Positions 48,087 to 56,801 of a stretch of DNA of 64,000 bases are shown here, piece by piece. This stretch comes from Niallia circulans NBRC 13626. Lineage in GTDB: Bacteria; Bacillota; Bacilli; Bacillales; Cytobacillaceae. Within the stretch, counting starts at the first letter, position 1. Each line of letters opens with the position of its first letter. The stretch lies in assembly GCF_001591585.1 (NCBI RefSeq), contig NZ_BCVE01000001.1, positions 186,001-250,000 of the forward strand, read 5' to 3'. Under the pieces are notes generated by a model. It had not been told where the DNA came from. It saw only the letters and a program-made list of their open reading frames with translations, and did no database searches. Both the position numbers and the translations under genes were made by a program.

Positions 48087-49096
48087 TTGGCATATCCTTT
48101 TATTTAATGGATCCTATAGCGGAAGAACGAATTATCCGCGCTGGAAAATTAGGAGTAAAGCGGGCATTCACCTCTCTCCATATTCCGGAAGAGTCTGGGG
48201 AATTAGCGACTAGAGCCAAAGCGCTTATGACTCTGGCTGCTGAAGCAGGAATAGAGGTTTTTGCCGATGTTTCCTTAAAAACGCCTAGTCATTTAGGATT
48301 AAACAGTTTAATGGAGTTAAAAAAGCTAGGGGTTATTGGCCTTCGATTAGATGATGGTTTTGATAATGAAATGATTTTTTCCCTTTCCAAAGCTTTTAAA
48401 CTGGCTCTTAATGCTAGTACTTTCCAAGAGGAGGACTTGTCTACACTTATAAAAGCTGGTCTGAACGCCAATCAATTGATAGCATGGCATAATTTCTACC
48501 CAAGACAAGAAACAGGATTATCCATTTCCTTTTTTCAATCACAAAATGAAATCTTCCAGCGTTTTGGAATACCTATTAGTGCATATATTCCAGGTGATAA
48601 AGAAAAACGCGGCCCCCTATTTGACGGTCTGCCGACATTGGAAAATCATCGGCACTTAGAGCCATATCATGCTGCATTAGAGTTATTTCTAGCAGGGGTT
48701 GAGGATGTTTACATTGGTGATTATGGAGTCAGTGAAGCACTACTTCATAAATTAATCGATTTTGACCAGCATCATTATGTCTCCATCCGCATCCAAGGTT
48801 ACCAAGAAGGCGAGTTCCAGCTTCGTCCTGATCTTTCCCGAGATGTTCTCCGCTTCCTAGATACGAGAAGTCTAGAAAATATCTACCCGGAGAACACAGA
48901 AGCACGTCCAGCCGGCACAATCACAAGAGATAATGACCTTTATGGACGCTATCGCGGAGAAATACAAATCACCCTGTGTGATCTTCCAGCAGATGAGCGA
49001 GTCAACGTTATCGGAAAGGTGGTTGATACAGATATACCGCTTCTATCCTTACTAAAACCTAGTCAAAAAATAAAACTTGTTCCTGTTTACTCCTAA
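48083..49096 (+). CDS. mupG: 6-phospho-N-acetylmuramidase MupG (DUF871)
   Basis: Hydrolyses MurNAc-6-P-GlcNAc disaccharides in the cytosol, feeding MurQ. 337 residues. N-terminal TIM barrel with LGVKRAFTSLHIPEE and LIAWHNFYPRQETGLS; a C-terminal cyclophilin-like DUF871 domain from about residue 235 (RPAGTITRDNDLYGRYRGEIQI). In Staphylococcus aureus mupG shares an operon with murQ, murP and murR. ATGA overlap with murP. Confidence 0.92.
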   Translation: MIGISFYLMDPIAEERIIRAGKLGVKRAFTSLHIPEESGELATRAKALMTLAAEAGIEVFADVSLKTPSHLGLNSLMELKKLGVIGLRLDDGFDNEMIFSLSKAFKLALNASTFQEEDLSTLIKAGLNANQLIAWHNFYPRQETGLSISFFQSQNEIFQRFGIPISAYIPGDKEKRGPLFDGLPTLENHRHLEPYHAALELFLAGVEDVYIGDYGVSEALLHKLIDFDQHHYVSIRIQGYQEGEFQLRPDLSRDVLRFLDTRSLENIYPENTEARPAGTITRDNDLYGRYRGEIQITLCDLPADERVNVIGKVVDTDIPLLSLLKPSQKIKLVPVYS

Positions 49097-49163
49097 TTAG
49101 AGCAAAATTGTAAAGAGGCAAGATACAAAATATAAAAACATCCCAAATGCTTGCTTGGGGTGA

Positions 49164-49667
49164 CAGTTTGTCGACAAAAGGGAATCAGAATGTTTTCATT
49201 CTGAACCCTTTTGTAATTTAGGGTCTTTTTCGTTATTTTATTGTATTTTGATTTATTCTTTATGCTCTTCTTAAGCTGTTACCAGACTCACCCAAGTCCA
49301 GTTGGCGTTCATGGATGCAAAAATAAGCATCGCCTGCATAGACAATTTTTTAAGCCCCCTTAAAGTTGTCCATCGCATACCATGCTTTTCTTTTCCATCT
49401 GCGAAAACACATTCAATCGTTTCTTTTTGCATAAATTTTTCTGATAACTTGTTTATGTCGAAGGTGATCTAAAGCAAGATTTCTTTGAATAGAAGAATGT
49501 TTGGAAAGCATGACTTCACCTCTAAAAATTATCTACCTATATTTTAAAACCAGAACTCGCCCCATGAAAAGCGAACCCCTGTAGAAGAAATCAATACCCT
49601 ATTAGAAGAGGACACAAAAAAGACCATAGGCAAAACCTCAAATTTCAAGGAGTTTGTCTACAGTCTG
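49164..49667 (-). mobile_element. Internally deleted IS1182-family insertion sequence
   Basis: On the minus strand GAGGTGAAGTC precedes MLSKHSSIQRN, the N-terminus of IS1182 transposases. About 20 codons later the sequence jumps to the C-terminus (ETIECVFADGKEKHGMRWTTLRGLKKLSMQAMLIFASMN, then stop); the catalytic core is missing. Tips are CAGTTTGTCGACAAA and CAGACTGTAGACAAA, imperfect terminal repeats. Flanks carry ACATCCCAAATGCTTGCTTGGGGTGA (49138-49163, written here as one 26-base stem-loop) and a similar copy at 49668-49694. Confidence 0.85.
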
Positions 49668-49722
49668 ACATCCCAAAATGCTTGTTTAAGATGTTTTTAT
49701 TTGCAGCTAAAGAACAACTTGT

Positions 49723-50682
49723 TTATACAGTAGTTCTTTCAATAAAACGAAAAAACATTTCCTCTTTCGTTATTTCTTTGCTAATAGCTTGTTGAAATAA
49801 GTTCTTTCCCATCTCTAAAAGCGGAATTTCCATTGTAGATATTTCCATCAGTTTTGCAATAGATTCGTTATGATAACCTATTATCGCAAGCTCTTCTGGA
49901 ATTTTGATTCCTTGTTTTTGACAATAGATAACAATTCCTGCTGCAACTTGATCACTTGTCACAATTAATGCAGTCGGACGATTATCCATTTGCAGTAAAT
50001 GATCCATCACTATTTTGGCATCTTCAAAGTAATTACAGTGATCGATAATATATTCTTCACAATAAGGAAGTTGATGTTCCGAAAGAAACTCTTTATAGGC
50101 ATTTGCACGTAATTGGCTGCTTGGACCAGTTTTTCTTCCAATACAGTAGCCGATTCTTTGATGCCCCTTTTTATATAAAAATGCTAATGCTTCTTTGAAA
50201 ATTTTATACTGGTTAACAAATGTAGAAGAAACTTCCTTCCCCTTTGTGTCTTCACACAAAACAATTGTTCCATAGGAAAGATATTCTTGAATTACAGACC
50301 ATTCGCAAGTTCGCGAACAAATGATGAGGGAGTCAATTTGCTTTTGCTTCAACATTTGTAATGCCTCTAATTCCCTGCTTTCCATATAATCCGTCTGAAA
50401 CAATACGAGTTTATAATTATTCTCCAGCGCTTGTTTTGCTATCCCTTTTAACAGCAACGCAAAATAAGGATGGTCAGAAAAAGGAAGGACAACACCAATC
50501 ATTTGTGTTTTTCCTTTACTTAAATGAACTGCATTAATATTTTGTTCATAATTACTTTCTTTAATTGCCGCTAGTACAGCATTTCTCTTTTCCTTGCTTA
50601 CATATGGATGATTATTAAGGACACGGGAAACAGTTGTTACAGAAACACCAGCCATCTTTGCTAGATCTTTAATGTTTGTCAT
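49723..50682 (-). CDS. LacI-family transcriptional regulator
   Basis: 319 residues from the ATG behind AAAGGTG (an upstream in-frame codon at 50706 lacks support). HTH and hinge helix TNIKDLAKMAGVSVTTVSRVLNNHPYVSKEKR, then a periplasmic-binding-type sugar sensor with IGVVLPFSDHPYFALLLKGI and LIVTSDQVAAGIVIYCQKQGIKIPEELAIIGYHN. The effector and targets are unknown, and no metabolic genes adjoin it on the same strand. The C-terminus is slightly short for the family. Confidence 0.9.
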   Translation of the reverse strand: MTNIKDLAKMAGVSVTTVSRVLNNHPYVSKEKRNAVLAAIKESNYEQNINAVHLSKGKTQMIGVVLPFSDHPYFALLLKGIAKQALENNYKLVLFQTDYMESRELEALQMLKQKQIDSLIICSRTCEWSVIQEYLSYGTIVLCEDTKGKEVSSTFVNQYKIFKEALAFLYKKGHQRIGYCIGRKTGPSSQLRANAYKEFLSEHQLPYCEEYIIDHCNYFEDAKIVMDHLLQMDNRPTALIVTSDQVAAGIVIYCQKQGIKIPEELAIIGYHNESIAKLMEISTMEIPLLEMGKNLFQQAISKEITKEEMFFRFIERTTV

Positions 50683-51006
50683 ACTTTTCACCTTTTCAAA
50701 ACCCAATATCTTTTTTACCTTATATATTAAGAATACAGTTTCTGGTCTTTTCTGTATACCCCAATGAAATAGCCTGCAAAAGATGAAATTTATGTTACAT
50801 CCATTGATTGTCCAGACGACTTAAGCAAACATAAGCTAAGCTATAAAATAGAAGCAAAATAAATTTCTGCCCCGCTTATCTTATTTGCTTAAAGTGTAAA
50901 GGATGAAACGCATACCAGGTTAATGTGAAAAAACAGATAAGCATGGTAGATCTATGTATATTTTTCCAATGTATCCTATTTAAATAAGAGTGCCATTATA
51001 AAAAAA
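50683..51006. other. Intergenic stretch, nothing recognised
   Basis: About 320 AT-rich bases between the LacI gene and the small putative HTH gene. I saw no reading frame with a ribosome site, no strong hairpin and no clear promoter. Confidence 0.5.
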
Positions 51007-51363
51007 TTAGGATACAAATACAAATGTCCATTTTTTATTTTTTCGTGCTTTTCTATCAGTCTTGGAGTAATTAATCCATCTCATTTGATTAATTCTGGTC
51101 ATAATCATTAAATCGATTTCTGCTTGGGCCTCATCCATAATCTCCTTAATTGCTGACAAACTGAGGGAAAAATAACTAGACGCCTCTTTAAATGGGGAAT
51201 GGTTAACCAATAGCTCCATAAACTGTTTCTCGCTCACAGCTATCTTCTCTAACTCTTCTTCTTTAGTCGTTATGTATTGATAAATTTCCCGTTTTTTTTC
51301 TGGCATATTTGCAATCGCGCTTCGATAAAAAATTTGCACTAATACAGGATTAACGGAATTCAT
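51007..51363 (-). CDS. Small protein with possible helix-turn-helix, family not recognised
   Basis: 118 residues from the ATG behind TGGAGGAATCAG. It is helical and charged; the segment SPFKEASSYFSLSLSAIKEIMDEAQAEIDL resembles a sigma-region-4-type helix-turn-helix. The tail is basic (SKTDRKARKNKKW). It lies downstream of the alternative S14 gene but beyond a strong terminator, so it may have its own promoter. The function is unknown. Confidence 0.6.
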   Translation of the reverse strand: MNSVNPVLVQIFYRSAIANMPEKKREIYQYITTKEEELEKIAVSEKQFMELLVNHSPFKEASSYFSLSLSAIKEIMDEAQAEIDLMIMTRINQMRWINYSKTDRKARKNKKWTFVFVS

Positions 51364-51391
51364 TTCTGATTCCTCCATTTTTTGTGTAGAT

Positions 51392-51424
51392 AAAAGTCGT
51401 CAAACCCATAAGCTGACGACTTTT
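51392..51424 (-). terminator. Intrinsic terminator of the alternative rpsN gene
   Basis: AAAAGTCGTCA / TGACGACTTTT stem with an 11-base loop, 12 bases after the S14 stop on the minus strand. It may also act in the other direction. Confidence 0.85.
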
Positions 51425-51435
51425 CTTTCTATTCA

Positions 51436-51705
51436 TTACCAGCTTGATTTTTTCACTCCTGGAATTTGTCCTTTATGGGCATATTCTCTAAAAGCAATGC
51501 GGGACATTTTAAATTTTCTTAAGTACCCTCTTGGTCTACCAGTCACTTCACATCTATTTTTCAAACGAGTCGGTGAGGAATCTCTTGGTAGCTTTCTAAG
51601 TGCTTCCAAGCCTCCCTTTTCTTTTAATTCCATTCGAAGCGCTTCATATTTTTCAACCATGGCTTGGCGTTTCTTTTCTTTTACTACTTTCGACTTTTTT
51701 GCCAT
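51436..51705 (-). CDS. rpsN: Zinc-independent ribosomal protein S14 (S14-2)
   Basis: 89 residues from [14 protein letters not shown]14 hallmark [40 protein letters not shown]. It lacks the two CxxC pairs of the zinc-binding S14, so it can replace that protein when zinc is scarce (B. subtilis YhzA type). A Zur box lies about 35 bases upstream of the start. Confidence 0.95.
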   Translation of the reverse strand: MAKKSKVVKEKKRQAMVEKYEALRMELKEKGGLEALRKLPRDSSPTRLKNRCEVTGRPRGYLRKFKMSRIAFREYAHKGQIPGVKKSSW

Positions 51706-51739
51706 TTCTGCTTCCTCCAATACATTTGAATTACATAAA

Positions 51740-51754
51740 ACGAAATGATTACGA
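51740..51754 (-). promoter_or_regulatory. Zur box in front of alternative rpsN
   Basis: Minus strand TCGTAATCATTTCGT, 13 of 15 matches to the Bacillus Zur core TCGTAATNATTACGA, followed by an AT-rich -10 region TTTTATGTAAT. The identical 15-mer occurs at 53234-53248. Confidence 0.85.
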
Positions 51755-51773
51755 TTTAATAACTATAAAAAAA

Positions 51774-51923
51774 TTATTTTGTTTCTCTGTGCAAAGTGCG
51801 CTTTTTTAAACGCGGACAATACTTCATCAACTCGATACGGTCTGGATTATTTCGTTTGTTTTTGGTTGTAATATAATTTCTATCTCCTGTTTCTGTACAT
51901 GCTAAGGTAATTTTCACTCTCAT
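51774..51923 (-). CDS. rpmG: Zinc-independent ribosomal protein L33
   Basis: 49 residues: [20 protein letters not shown], then [24 protein letters not shown]. Only single cysteines stand where zinc-type L33 has CxxC pairs, so this is the C-minus paralogue. It follows the zagA-like gene by 35 bases with a GGAGGAAG ribosome site, so it is probably co-transcribed from the Zur-controlled promoter. Confidence 0.95.
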   Translation of the reverse strand: MRVKITLACTETGDRNYITTKNKRNNPDRIELMKYCPRLKKRTLHRETK

Positions 51924-51958
51924 TTTTTCTTCCTCCTAATAAAATTGAATTTTTTTAC

Positions 51959-53140
51959 TCAAAAAAACGCAGGCAGTGGATCAATAAATTTAGTCCAATC
52001 CTTTTTCATTTCCATATCAGTCAATAAACAAGCATCTAGCTCTTCTTCCATTTGCTGTTGATTCATGCCAATCCCAATAAACACTAACTCTGTCATGCGA
52101 TCTCCGTAAAGAGGATCCCAACGTTTTTGTAAATCTGCATCTTCCTCTAAAACTTCTTTCTGCTCGCTTTCCGAATAAGCTGCTACCCACATGCCCGCTT
52201 CTTGTATGGTTAAGGACGGTCCAGCTTGGGAAAGTAATCCGGCAATATCATTTCTCGTGGCCAGCCAAATAAATCCTTTCGCCCGAACTACTTCAACTGG
52301 CCAGTCTTGCAACCACTGCATTAATCTCACAGGGTGAAAAGGTTTATTGCTACGATACACAAAGGAAGAAATTCCATATTCCTCTGTCTCTGGAATATGC
52401 TCTTCATTTAATTCTTTTATCCAGCCTGCACCTTGACTAGCAGCGTCAAAATCAAATAACTGAGTATTTAAAACTTGATTTAAAGGAATTCTGGAATATT
52501 CACTTTCTATAATTTTGGCTTCCGGGTTAAATTTTTGGATAACTGCTTTCAGTTCCTGTAGTTTGCTTTCCGAAACTAAATCCGTTTTATTTAACAAAAT
52601 GACATTCGCAAATTCAATTTGATCAATTAACAAATCTGCTATTTCTCTTTCAGCCATTTCACCCACTGCTTGCTTTCGGTCTAAAAGACTTTCACCAGAT
52701 GCATAATCATGCCAAAAACGATGAGCATCTAAGACTGTAACCATCGTATCTAACTGACAAAATCGCGATAAATCAATCCCTACACTCTCATCTACATATG
52801 TAAATGTTTGCGCAACCGGAATCGGTTCGCTAATTCCGCTTGATTCAATTACGATATAATCAATATCACCTAATTGCACAAGCTTTTCCACTTCAATTAT
52901 TAAATCCTCCCTAAGTGTACAGCAGATGCAACCATTTTGCATTTCCACCAATTTTTCATCCGTTCTTGAAAAACCGCCCTGTTTCACCAATGAAGCGTCA
53001 ATATTTACCTCACTCATATCATTGACAATCACAGCCACCTTTAGGCTTTCCCTATTGGATAGAATATGATTTAGCAAAGTAGTTTTGCCTGACCCGAGAT
53101 AACCGCTTAAAACAGTAACAGGGATTTTCTTATTATTCAA
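51959..53140 (-). CDS. zagA: Zur-regulated COG0523 GTPase (ZagA/YciC-like zinc metallochaperone)
   Basis: 393 residues from a TTG behind AGGAGTGAG. Walker [13 protein letters not shown], CxCC motif [16 protein letters not shown] guanine motif, and a long C-terminal CobW_C domain ([30 protein letters not shown]). In B. subtilis the homologue keeps folate synthesis running under zinc limitation. Two Zur boxes upstream and the alternative L33 and S14 genes downstream support the assignment. Confidence 0.9.
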   Translation of the reverse strand: MNNKKIPVTVLSGYLGSGKTTLLNHILSNRESLKVAVIVNDMSEVNIDASLVKQGGFSRTDEKLVEMQNGCICCTLREDLIIEVEKLVQLGDIDYIVIESSGISEPIPVAQTFTYVDESVGIDLSRFCQLDTMVTVLDAHRFWHDYASGESLLDRKQAVGEMAEREIADLLIDQIEFANVILLNKTDLVSESKLQELKAVIQKFNPEAKIIESEYSRIPLNQVLNTQLFDFDAASQGAGWIKELNEEHIPETEEYGISSFVYRSNKPFHPVRLMQWLQDWPVEVVRAKGFIWLATRNDIAGLLSQAGPSLTIQEAGMWVAAYSESEQKEVLEEDADLQKRWDPLYGDRMTELVFIGIGMNQQQMEEELDACLLTDMEMKKDWTKFIDPLPAFF

Positions 53141-53163
53141 TACTCTCACTCCTAAAAAACAAA

Positions 53164-53178
53164 TCGTTATCATTCCGA
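53164..53178 (-). promoter_or_regulatory. Second Zur-like box, in the zagA 5' UTR
   Basis: TCGTTATCATTCCGA has 13 of 15 matches to TCGTAATNATTACGA. It lies between the promoter-borne Zur box and the start codon, about 24 bases from the TTG. Confidence 0.65.
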
Positions 53179-53233
53179 TTTAAACTTTACACTTTAGTTA
53201 TTTCTGATGAAGTAATAACTATTCTATAATAAA

Positions 53234-53248
53234 ACGAAATGATTACGA
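53234..53248 (-). promoter_or_regulatory. Zur box in the zagA promoter
   Basis: TCGTAATCATTTCGT lies inside the 18-base spacer of a TTGCAA / TATTAT promoter on the minus strand. Zur-zinc would occlude polymerase. Confidence 0.85.
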
Positions 53249-53354
53249 TTTGCAAGTGTTTATTATATACTTTTTTATTAGGAGTGACATTTAGTTACGG
53301 AAGGGAAGTTAAAATTTATGTTAAATTCCCCTTCTTCTTCTATCTTTATCTTAA

Positions 53355-53630
53355 TTACTCTGCTATCTTTATACTATTAGTCTCTGTATCAAAAATTCTA
53401 GTGCGAATATCATCTTTAGAAAGCAATAAATCATTTCCCTCTTGATCAAAACAGTAAGCAATTGGGATAGAAAAACCGCAATTTCTATAGGAACCATCAG
53501 CATGACTTGTCTGCTAATTTCAACCTCCACCAAAACGATTAACTAGCTATGTTTGTGGTTGACCTGGCATGATATAAGTCGGTATATCTTTCAACATACC
53601 ATTTTGCACTTCCTTCTTTTAACTTCTAAT
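53355..53630 (-). pseudogene. Decayed gene at the edge of the immunity array
   Basis: The minus strand reads LEVKRRK / VQNGMLKDIPTYIMPGQPQT-stop-LVNRFGGG-stop-N-stop-QTSHADGSYRNCGFSIPIAYCFDQEGN, then DLLLSKDDIRTRIFDTETNSIKIAE and a natural stop. One frameshift and three stops interrupt an otherwise coherent protein (two stops fit CAG-to-TAG and TGG-to-TGA changes). Family not recognised; position suggests an old toxin tail or immunity gene. Confidence 0.65.
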
Positions 53631-53724
53631 GTAGTAAGGTAAAACATAGGGCTACTAAATAGAGATAAGTAATTTCTGAGTTGACCATTAACTAAATCAA
53701 TTTTCCATATCTTTAAAATTTATC

Positions 53725-54099
53725 TTACTCATAATTTGTAGCTGTAATAAAATCAAAAGCACCTGTTGAGCTAATTTCATTTTGATATTGAAAATTATAT
53801 ATTAAAATCACAGCATTATATGATTTCTTTAGATTTATACTTTTCTGGATTTTTGGGATGACAATTTCTTCATACGAACACCCATCTAATAATGCTGCAA
53901 TATCACTACTACTATTCTTATACACTTCTTTTTCTATCGTATCCTCATCTGTTTCATCCACATCAATCTTAAAATCGATAAAGAATTGGGATGGGACAGA
54001 CTCGCCATCCTCATCATAAGTTAAATCTACATACTCTCCTATTGAGTCCTCATCGTTTATATTCCCTAACCAAACTGAAACCCACCCCTGTTTTTCCAT
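53725..54099 (-). CDS. Imm22-family immunity protein
   Basis: 124 residues, acidic. KQGWVSVWLGNINDEDSIGEYVDLTYDEDGESVPSQFFIDF matches the Imm22 family, small proteins that neutralise nuclease toxins of polymorphic secretion systems. Good ATG behind TAGGAGGC. A toxin-tail relic lies just upstream. It is the leftmost gene of the immunity array. Confidence 0.85.
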   Translation of the reverse strand: MEKQGWVSVWLGNINDEDSIGEYVDLTYDEDGESVPSQFFIDFKIDVDETDEDTIEKEVYKNSSSDIAALLDGCSYEEIVIPKIQKSINLKKSYNAVILIYNFQYQNEISSTGAFDFITATNYE

Positions 54100-54169
54100 T
54101 ATAGTAGCCTCCTATTTTAGTCTTAAAGTATGAGGCAGAGACATAACTCCACCCTCTAATCTATTACTG

Positions 54170-54289
54170 CTAACAATTATCATGTGCTTTAACGGGGCTT
54201 CCCCCTACATAATCGGGATTGACATCTGATATAGTTGTTCTTATATCTTTAATCTCTTCAGTATTAAATATATCCACACTTAAATTGAG
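54170..54289 (-). pseudogene. Toxin C-terminal tail relic upstream of Imm22 gene
   Basis: Reads SVDIFNTEEIKDIRTTISDVNPDYVGGSPVKAHDNC then stops. The VNPxYxxG...NC pattern resembles the N-terminal edge of toxin domains that continue NCxRCVxxYExR; here the rest is gone. The family assignment is tentative, but the frame and position before an immunity gene are consistent. Confidence 0.5.
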
Positions 54290-54371
54290 GAACCCTTTAA
54301 ACTAAGTTCTACTCATGTAAATCTCCTGATTTTCTAAGTTAACGTGCATTTTTCTTTCTATTTTTTTATTT

Positions 54372-54857
54372 TTAATCCAATTTATAAGCAATAATTTTTC
54401 CTTCTGGATAAGCACCATTCCAACCGCAAGGAAAGGCACCAAGTTGATATATCTCAAACAAATCTTCAAAAAAAGATTTATTCTTTCCGTTTATCGCTCG
54501 ATTAATGGCACAATTAGTAAGATCAGCTACAACATCGTTATAAAATATACTATATTTAAATGAGTTTTTGCTCACATTACCAGCAATAACTTCTAATAAT
54601 TCTTCCAATCCTTTAGGCTTTTCCTTTTCTGACATTGCGTAATAAGTCTCCCAAACTTCACTCATTTCCAATTCTCTGATATCTTTCCAATTATACTCTT
54701 CCTCACCAAAAATCTCATCATAAGCTAAATATTCTGCTTTTTTTATATCATTAATAATAACAATTTTATTGATAATATTATTAGTAAGTTCGCTCTGGAA
54801 ATTTTTCGAGAACCGAATTACCTCTTCAACTAAATTATTAAATACACCATAGTTCAT
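54372..54857 (-). CDS. Putative immunity protein, paralogue A (PCGWxGxYPxG family)
   Basis: 161 residues from MNYGVFNNLVEEV behind GAAAGGTGG (an upstream in-frame ATG at 54908 is unsupported). Helical N-terminal half; conserved C-terminus NRAINGKNKSFFEDLFEIYQLGAFPCGWNGAYPEGKIIAY, shared with the next gene at 55109. I do not know a numbered family for it. Location and acidic composition point to immunity. Confidence 0.65.
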   Translation of the reverse strand: MNYGVFNNLVEEVIRFSKNFQSELTNNIINKIVIINDIKKAEYLAYDEIFGEEEYNWKDIRELEMSEVWETYYAMSEKEKPKGLEELLEVIAGNVSKNSFKYSIFYNDVVADLTNCAINRAINGKNKSFFEDLFEIYQLGAFPCGWNGAYPEGKIIAYKLD

Positions 54858-54904
54858 TACTTTTATACCACCTTTCTCAAAGTCAACGGTTACCCCATCC
54901 ACCT

Positions 54905-54998
54905 GCATGTACCATGTTATCTCACCTAATTATCGTCTTATTTTCACAAACCACTTAAAATATAATGCCTTGATGGTACTAGGATTCTAAGCTCTCCG
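54905..54998. repeat. Intergenic repeat, copy A
   Basis: CATGTACCATG..TCTCACC..TTATTTTCACAAAC, then ATGCCTTGATGGTA. It shares these blocks in order with copies at 62.0, 63.1 and 63.4 kb. The final ACCATCA half of the hairpin is degraded here. Confidence 0.65.
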
Positions 54999-55059
54999 TT
55001 CTCAAACAAAATTTTCTTTTCGTTTCACTAAATATCAGTTTAATTTATTATAAATTAAA

Positions 55060-55092
55060 AAAACCTTGAAAAGGCACTTTGCCAATCAAGAT
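55060..55092 (-). terminator. Intrinsic terminator of immunity paralogue B
   Basis: Minus-strand CTTGA..TTGGCA-AAG-TGCC..TCAAGG followed by TTTTTTT, 17 bases past the stop. Confidence 0.8.
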
Positions 55093-55108
55093 TTGTAATT
55101 TTTTTATT

Positions 55109-55597
55109 TTAAGGCACATACACAATAATTTCACCAATCGGGTATGACCCCTTCCACCCACATGGCCACCCTCCTTGCTTATAAATCTCAAAGATTTTTT
55201 CATAAAAATTGTCTGTTTTCCCATTAACTAATCGATTTAATGCACACATCATGAGGTCACCCTCAACTTCCTCATTAATATCAATATAATCCAAAGGAAG
55301 AAAGTCGTTCGAGTAATTGTTATAGTCATTAAAAAAATCATATAAATCATCTTGTTCAGTTACTAAATCCAAATCATATACCTTTTGAACAATACTTCCT
55401 GCTTCCTGTGATTTAACATTTTCCCATACAGTATCAACTTCACTTGAGTCCTGAGACCAGGCAAGGTTTTGTGCTTCCTTGAAATTATTTATTACCTCTA
55501 AATTATTTACATGAAAGTTAATCATATTAAACATCTTATTATGACGAATAAAATCCATTACTTCTTCTACTAATTGAGTGTTTTCACCCAATTTCAT
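55109..55597 (-). CDS. Putative immunity protein, paralogue B (PCGWxGxYPxG family)
   Basis: 162 residues. NRLVNGKTDNFYEKIFEIYKQGGWPCGWKGSYPIGEIIVYVP mirrors paralogue A at the C-terminus; the N-terminal halves have diverged strongly, as expected for immunity proteins matched to different toxins. ATG behind AAAGGTGG. A relic of a restriction-endonuclease-like toxin tail lies directly upstream and may have been its partner. Confidence 0.65.
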   Translation of the reverse strand: MKLGENTQLVEEVMDFIRHNKMFNMINFHVNNLEVINNFKEAQNLAWSQDSSEVDTVWENVKSQEAGSIVQKVYDLDLVTEQDDLYDFFNDYNNYSNDFLPLDYIDINEEVEGDLMMCALNRLVNGKTDNFYEKIFEIYKQGGWPCGWKGSYPIGEIIVYVP

Positions 55598-55792
55598 TTA
55601 GATAACCACCTTTCCCTTAATTCTTCTATTTTTCTTACAATATTGTTATAAATTGCTTTGAAAGCAACTATGTCTAGATAGACTACTAACATCGTCAAAA
55701 GGTATAGGTAAAAATACACCATTTGTAAAGTCATTCATTTTCATTTTTAATAACTGGAAGTTTATTTTATGGAATAGGAATTTTATATCTTG

Positions 55793-56152
55793 CTTGATAA
55801 CCTATCCAACTTATAGAGCCGGGGAATCCCATTAACTCTAGTAAATTTTTTCCTAGGATCGTGTGAGATAGGGTTTCCAGAAGGACATGGAATAAGTCTA
55901 TTTGCCTTATCTATAACTTTAGGAATATTTAAAAATAATGGCCGACATCCTATCGCTTTTGATTGCCTTGTTTCGTCTTCTTATCGTTTCATATGCAATG
56001 CTATATCTACCCCTTGCTTGACCTTGTGTAGATACTCGAATATTTCTGATAACTTCATAACATGTTATGCTTTAGGATTACCGTAACGCTTAGCCTCTAT
56101 ATTAATCAAATCATTGTATGGGGCTTTTGCGATGCAATCAACCCCTTTACCG
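55793..56152 (-). pseudogene. Relic of a nuclease-type toxin C-terminal domain
   Basis: Reads GKGVDCIAKAPYNDLINIEAKRYGNPKA-stop-HVMKLSEIFEYL, then more stops, and finally IPKVIDKANRLIPCPSGNPISHDPRKKFTRVNG, LYKLDRLSSKI and stop. The D..(I)NIEAKR pattern looks like a PD-(D/E)xK nuclease core. It lies between the pyocin-type immunity gene and immunity paralogue B. Several in-frame stops make it non-functional. Confidence 0.65.
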
Positions 56153-56153
56153 A

Positions 56154-56366
56154 TTAGTTCTCTTCTTTATATGCTAAGGCAATCTCTACTACTTCCTCTG
56201 GAGATAAATCCTCATCATTCCAAAAAATTAAGTCACTCGGAGCAGGATGAGGAACATTTTCTTCCAAAATTTCTATATATTCACTTACCTTTTCATCAGA
56301 CTGCTTAGGATTACATATTTTTTTTACTAGTTCAACTAACTCATCTTTAGATAACTTTTTACTCAT
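56154..56366 (-). CDS. Colicin/pyocin-type DNase immunity protein (Im7/Im9 family)
   Basis: 70 residues. LSKDELVELVKKICNPKQSDEKVSEYIEILEENVPHPAPSDLIFWNDEDLSPEEVVEIALAYKEEN: the helix-III segment HPAPSDLIF corresponds to the DNase-contacting HPxxSDLIFYP of Im9. It should bind an HNH DNase toxin domain. Slightly shorter than Im9 but complete. Confidence 0.88.
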   Translation of the reverse strand: MSKKLSKDELVELVKKICNPKQSDEKVSEYIEILEENVPHPAPSDLIFWNDEDLSPEEVVEIALAYKEEN

Positions 56367-56419
56367 TTTTCTACCATTCCTAAATTACTGCCCTTTCTTT
56401 CCAAATTGATAAGCAGTTT

Positions 56420-56640
56420 TTTAAATATTTTAGTGTATTTTTGATGAAGTAATCATTAAATTATCAAGTTTGAACACTTCTTTACCCTTATCTATAGGCT
56501 TTTATGTAAGTATATATGATTTATGTTTACCATCATGTTCTACTATAGGAGCAATAGAGGTATTTCCCTCTAACATCCTTGAAATATTACGGTTGTTAGA
56601 CTCCTTTGTAAGTCTATGATTTTCCACAGTCTTCTAAATC
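56420..56640 (-). pseudogene. Toxin-tail-like relic upstream of the Im9-type gene
   Basis: Reads HRLTKESNNRNISRMLEGNTSIAPIVEHDGKHKSYILT, stop, KPIDKGKEVFKLDNLMITSSKIH, stop. The NRNxxRMLEGNxxIAP..DGK pattern recalls LHH/GH-E-type nuclease toxins, though the catalytic histidines are not visible. The 435-base gap holds nothing else I can identify. Confidence 0.45.
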
Positions 56641-56801
56641 TCTTTTTCTAAAATTATCAAAGAATTAAATTGCTTACCTAACAGTTTTATCTCCTTGGCA
56701 TTACACTAATTGACTCTTTTTATATAAGTTTGGTGTGGGTTTGAAGACTTCTGTCTAATTTAAAGCTATTACATTTTAAGGATTTTCCTATACGCGAGAG
56801 G

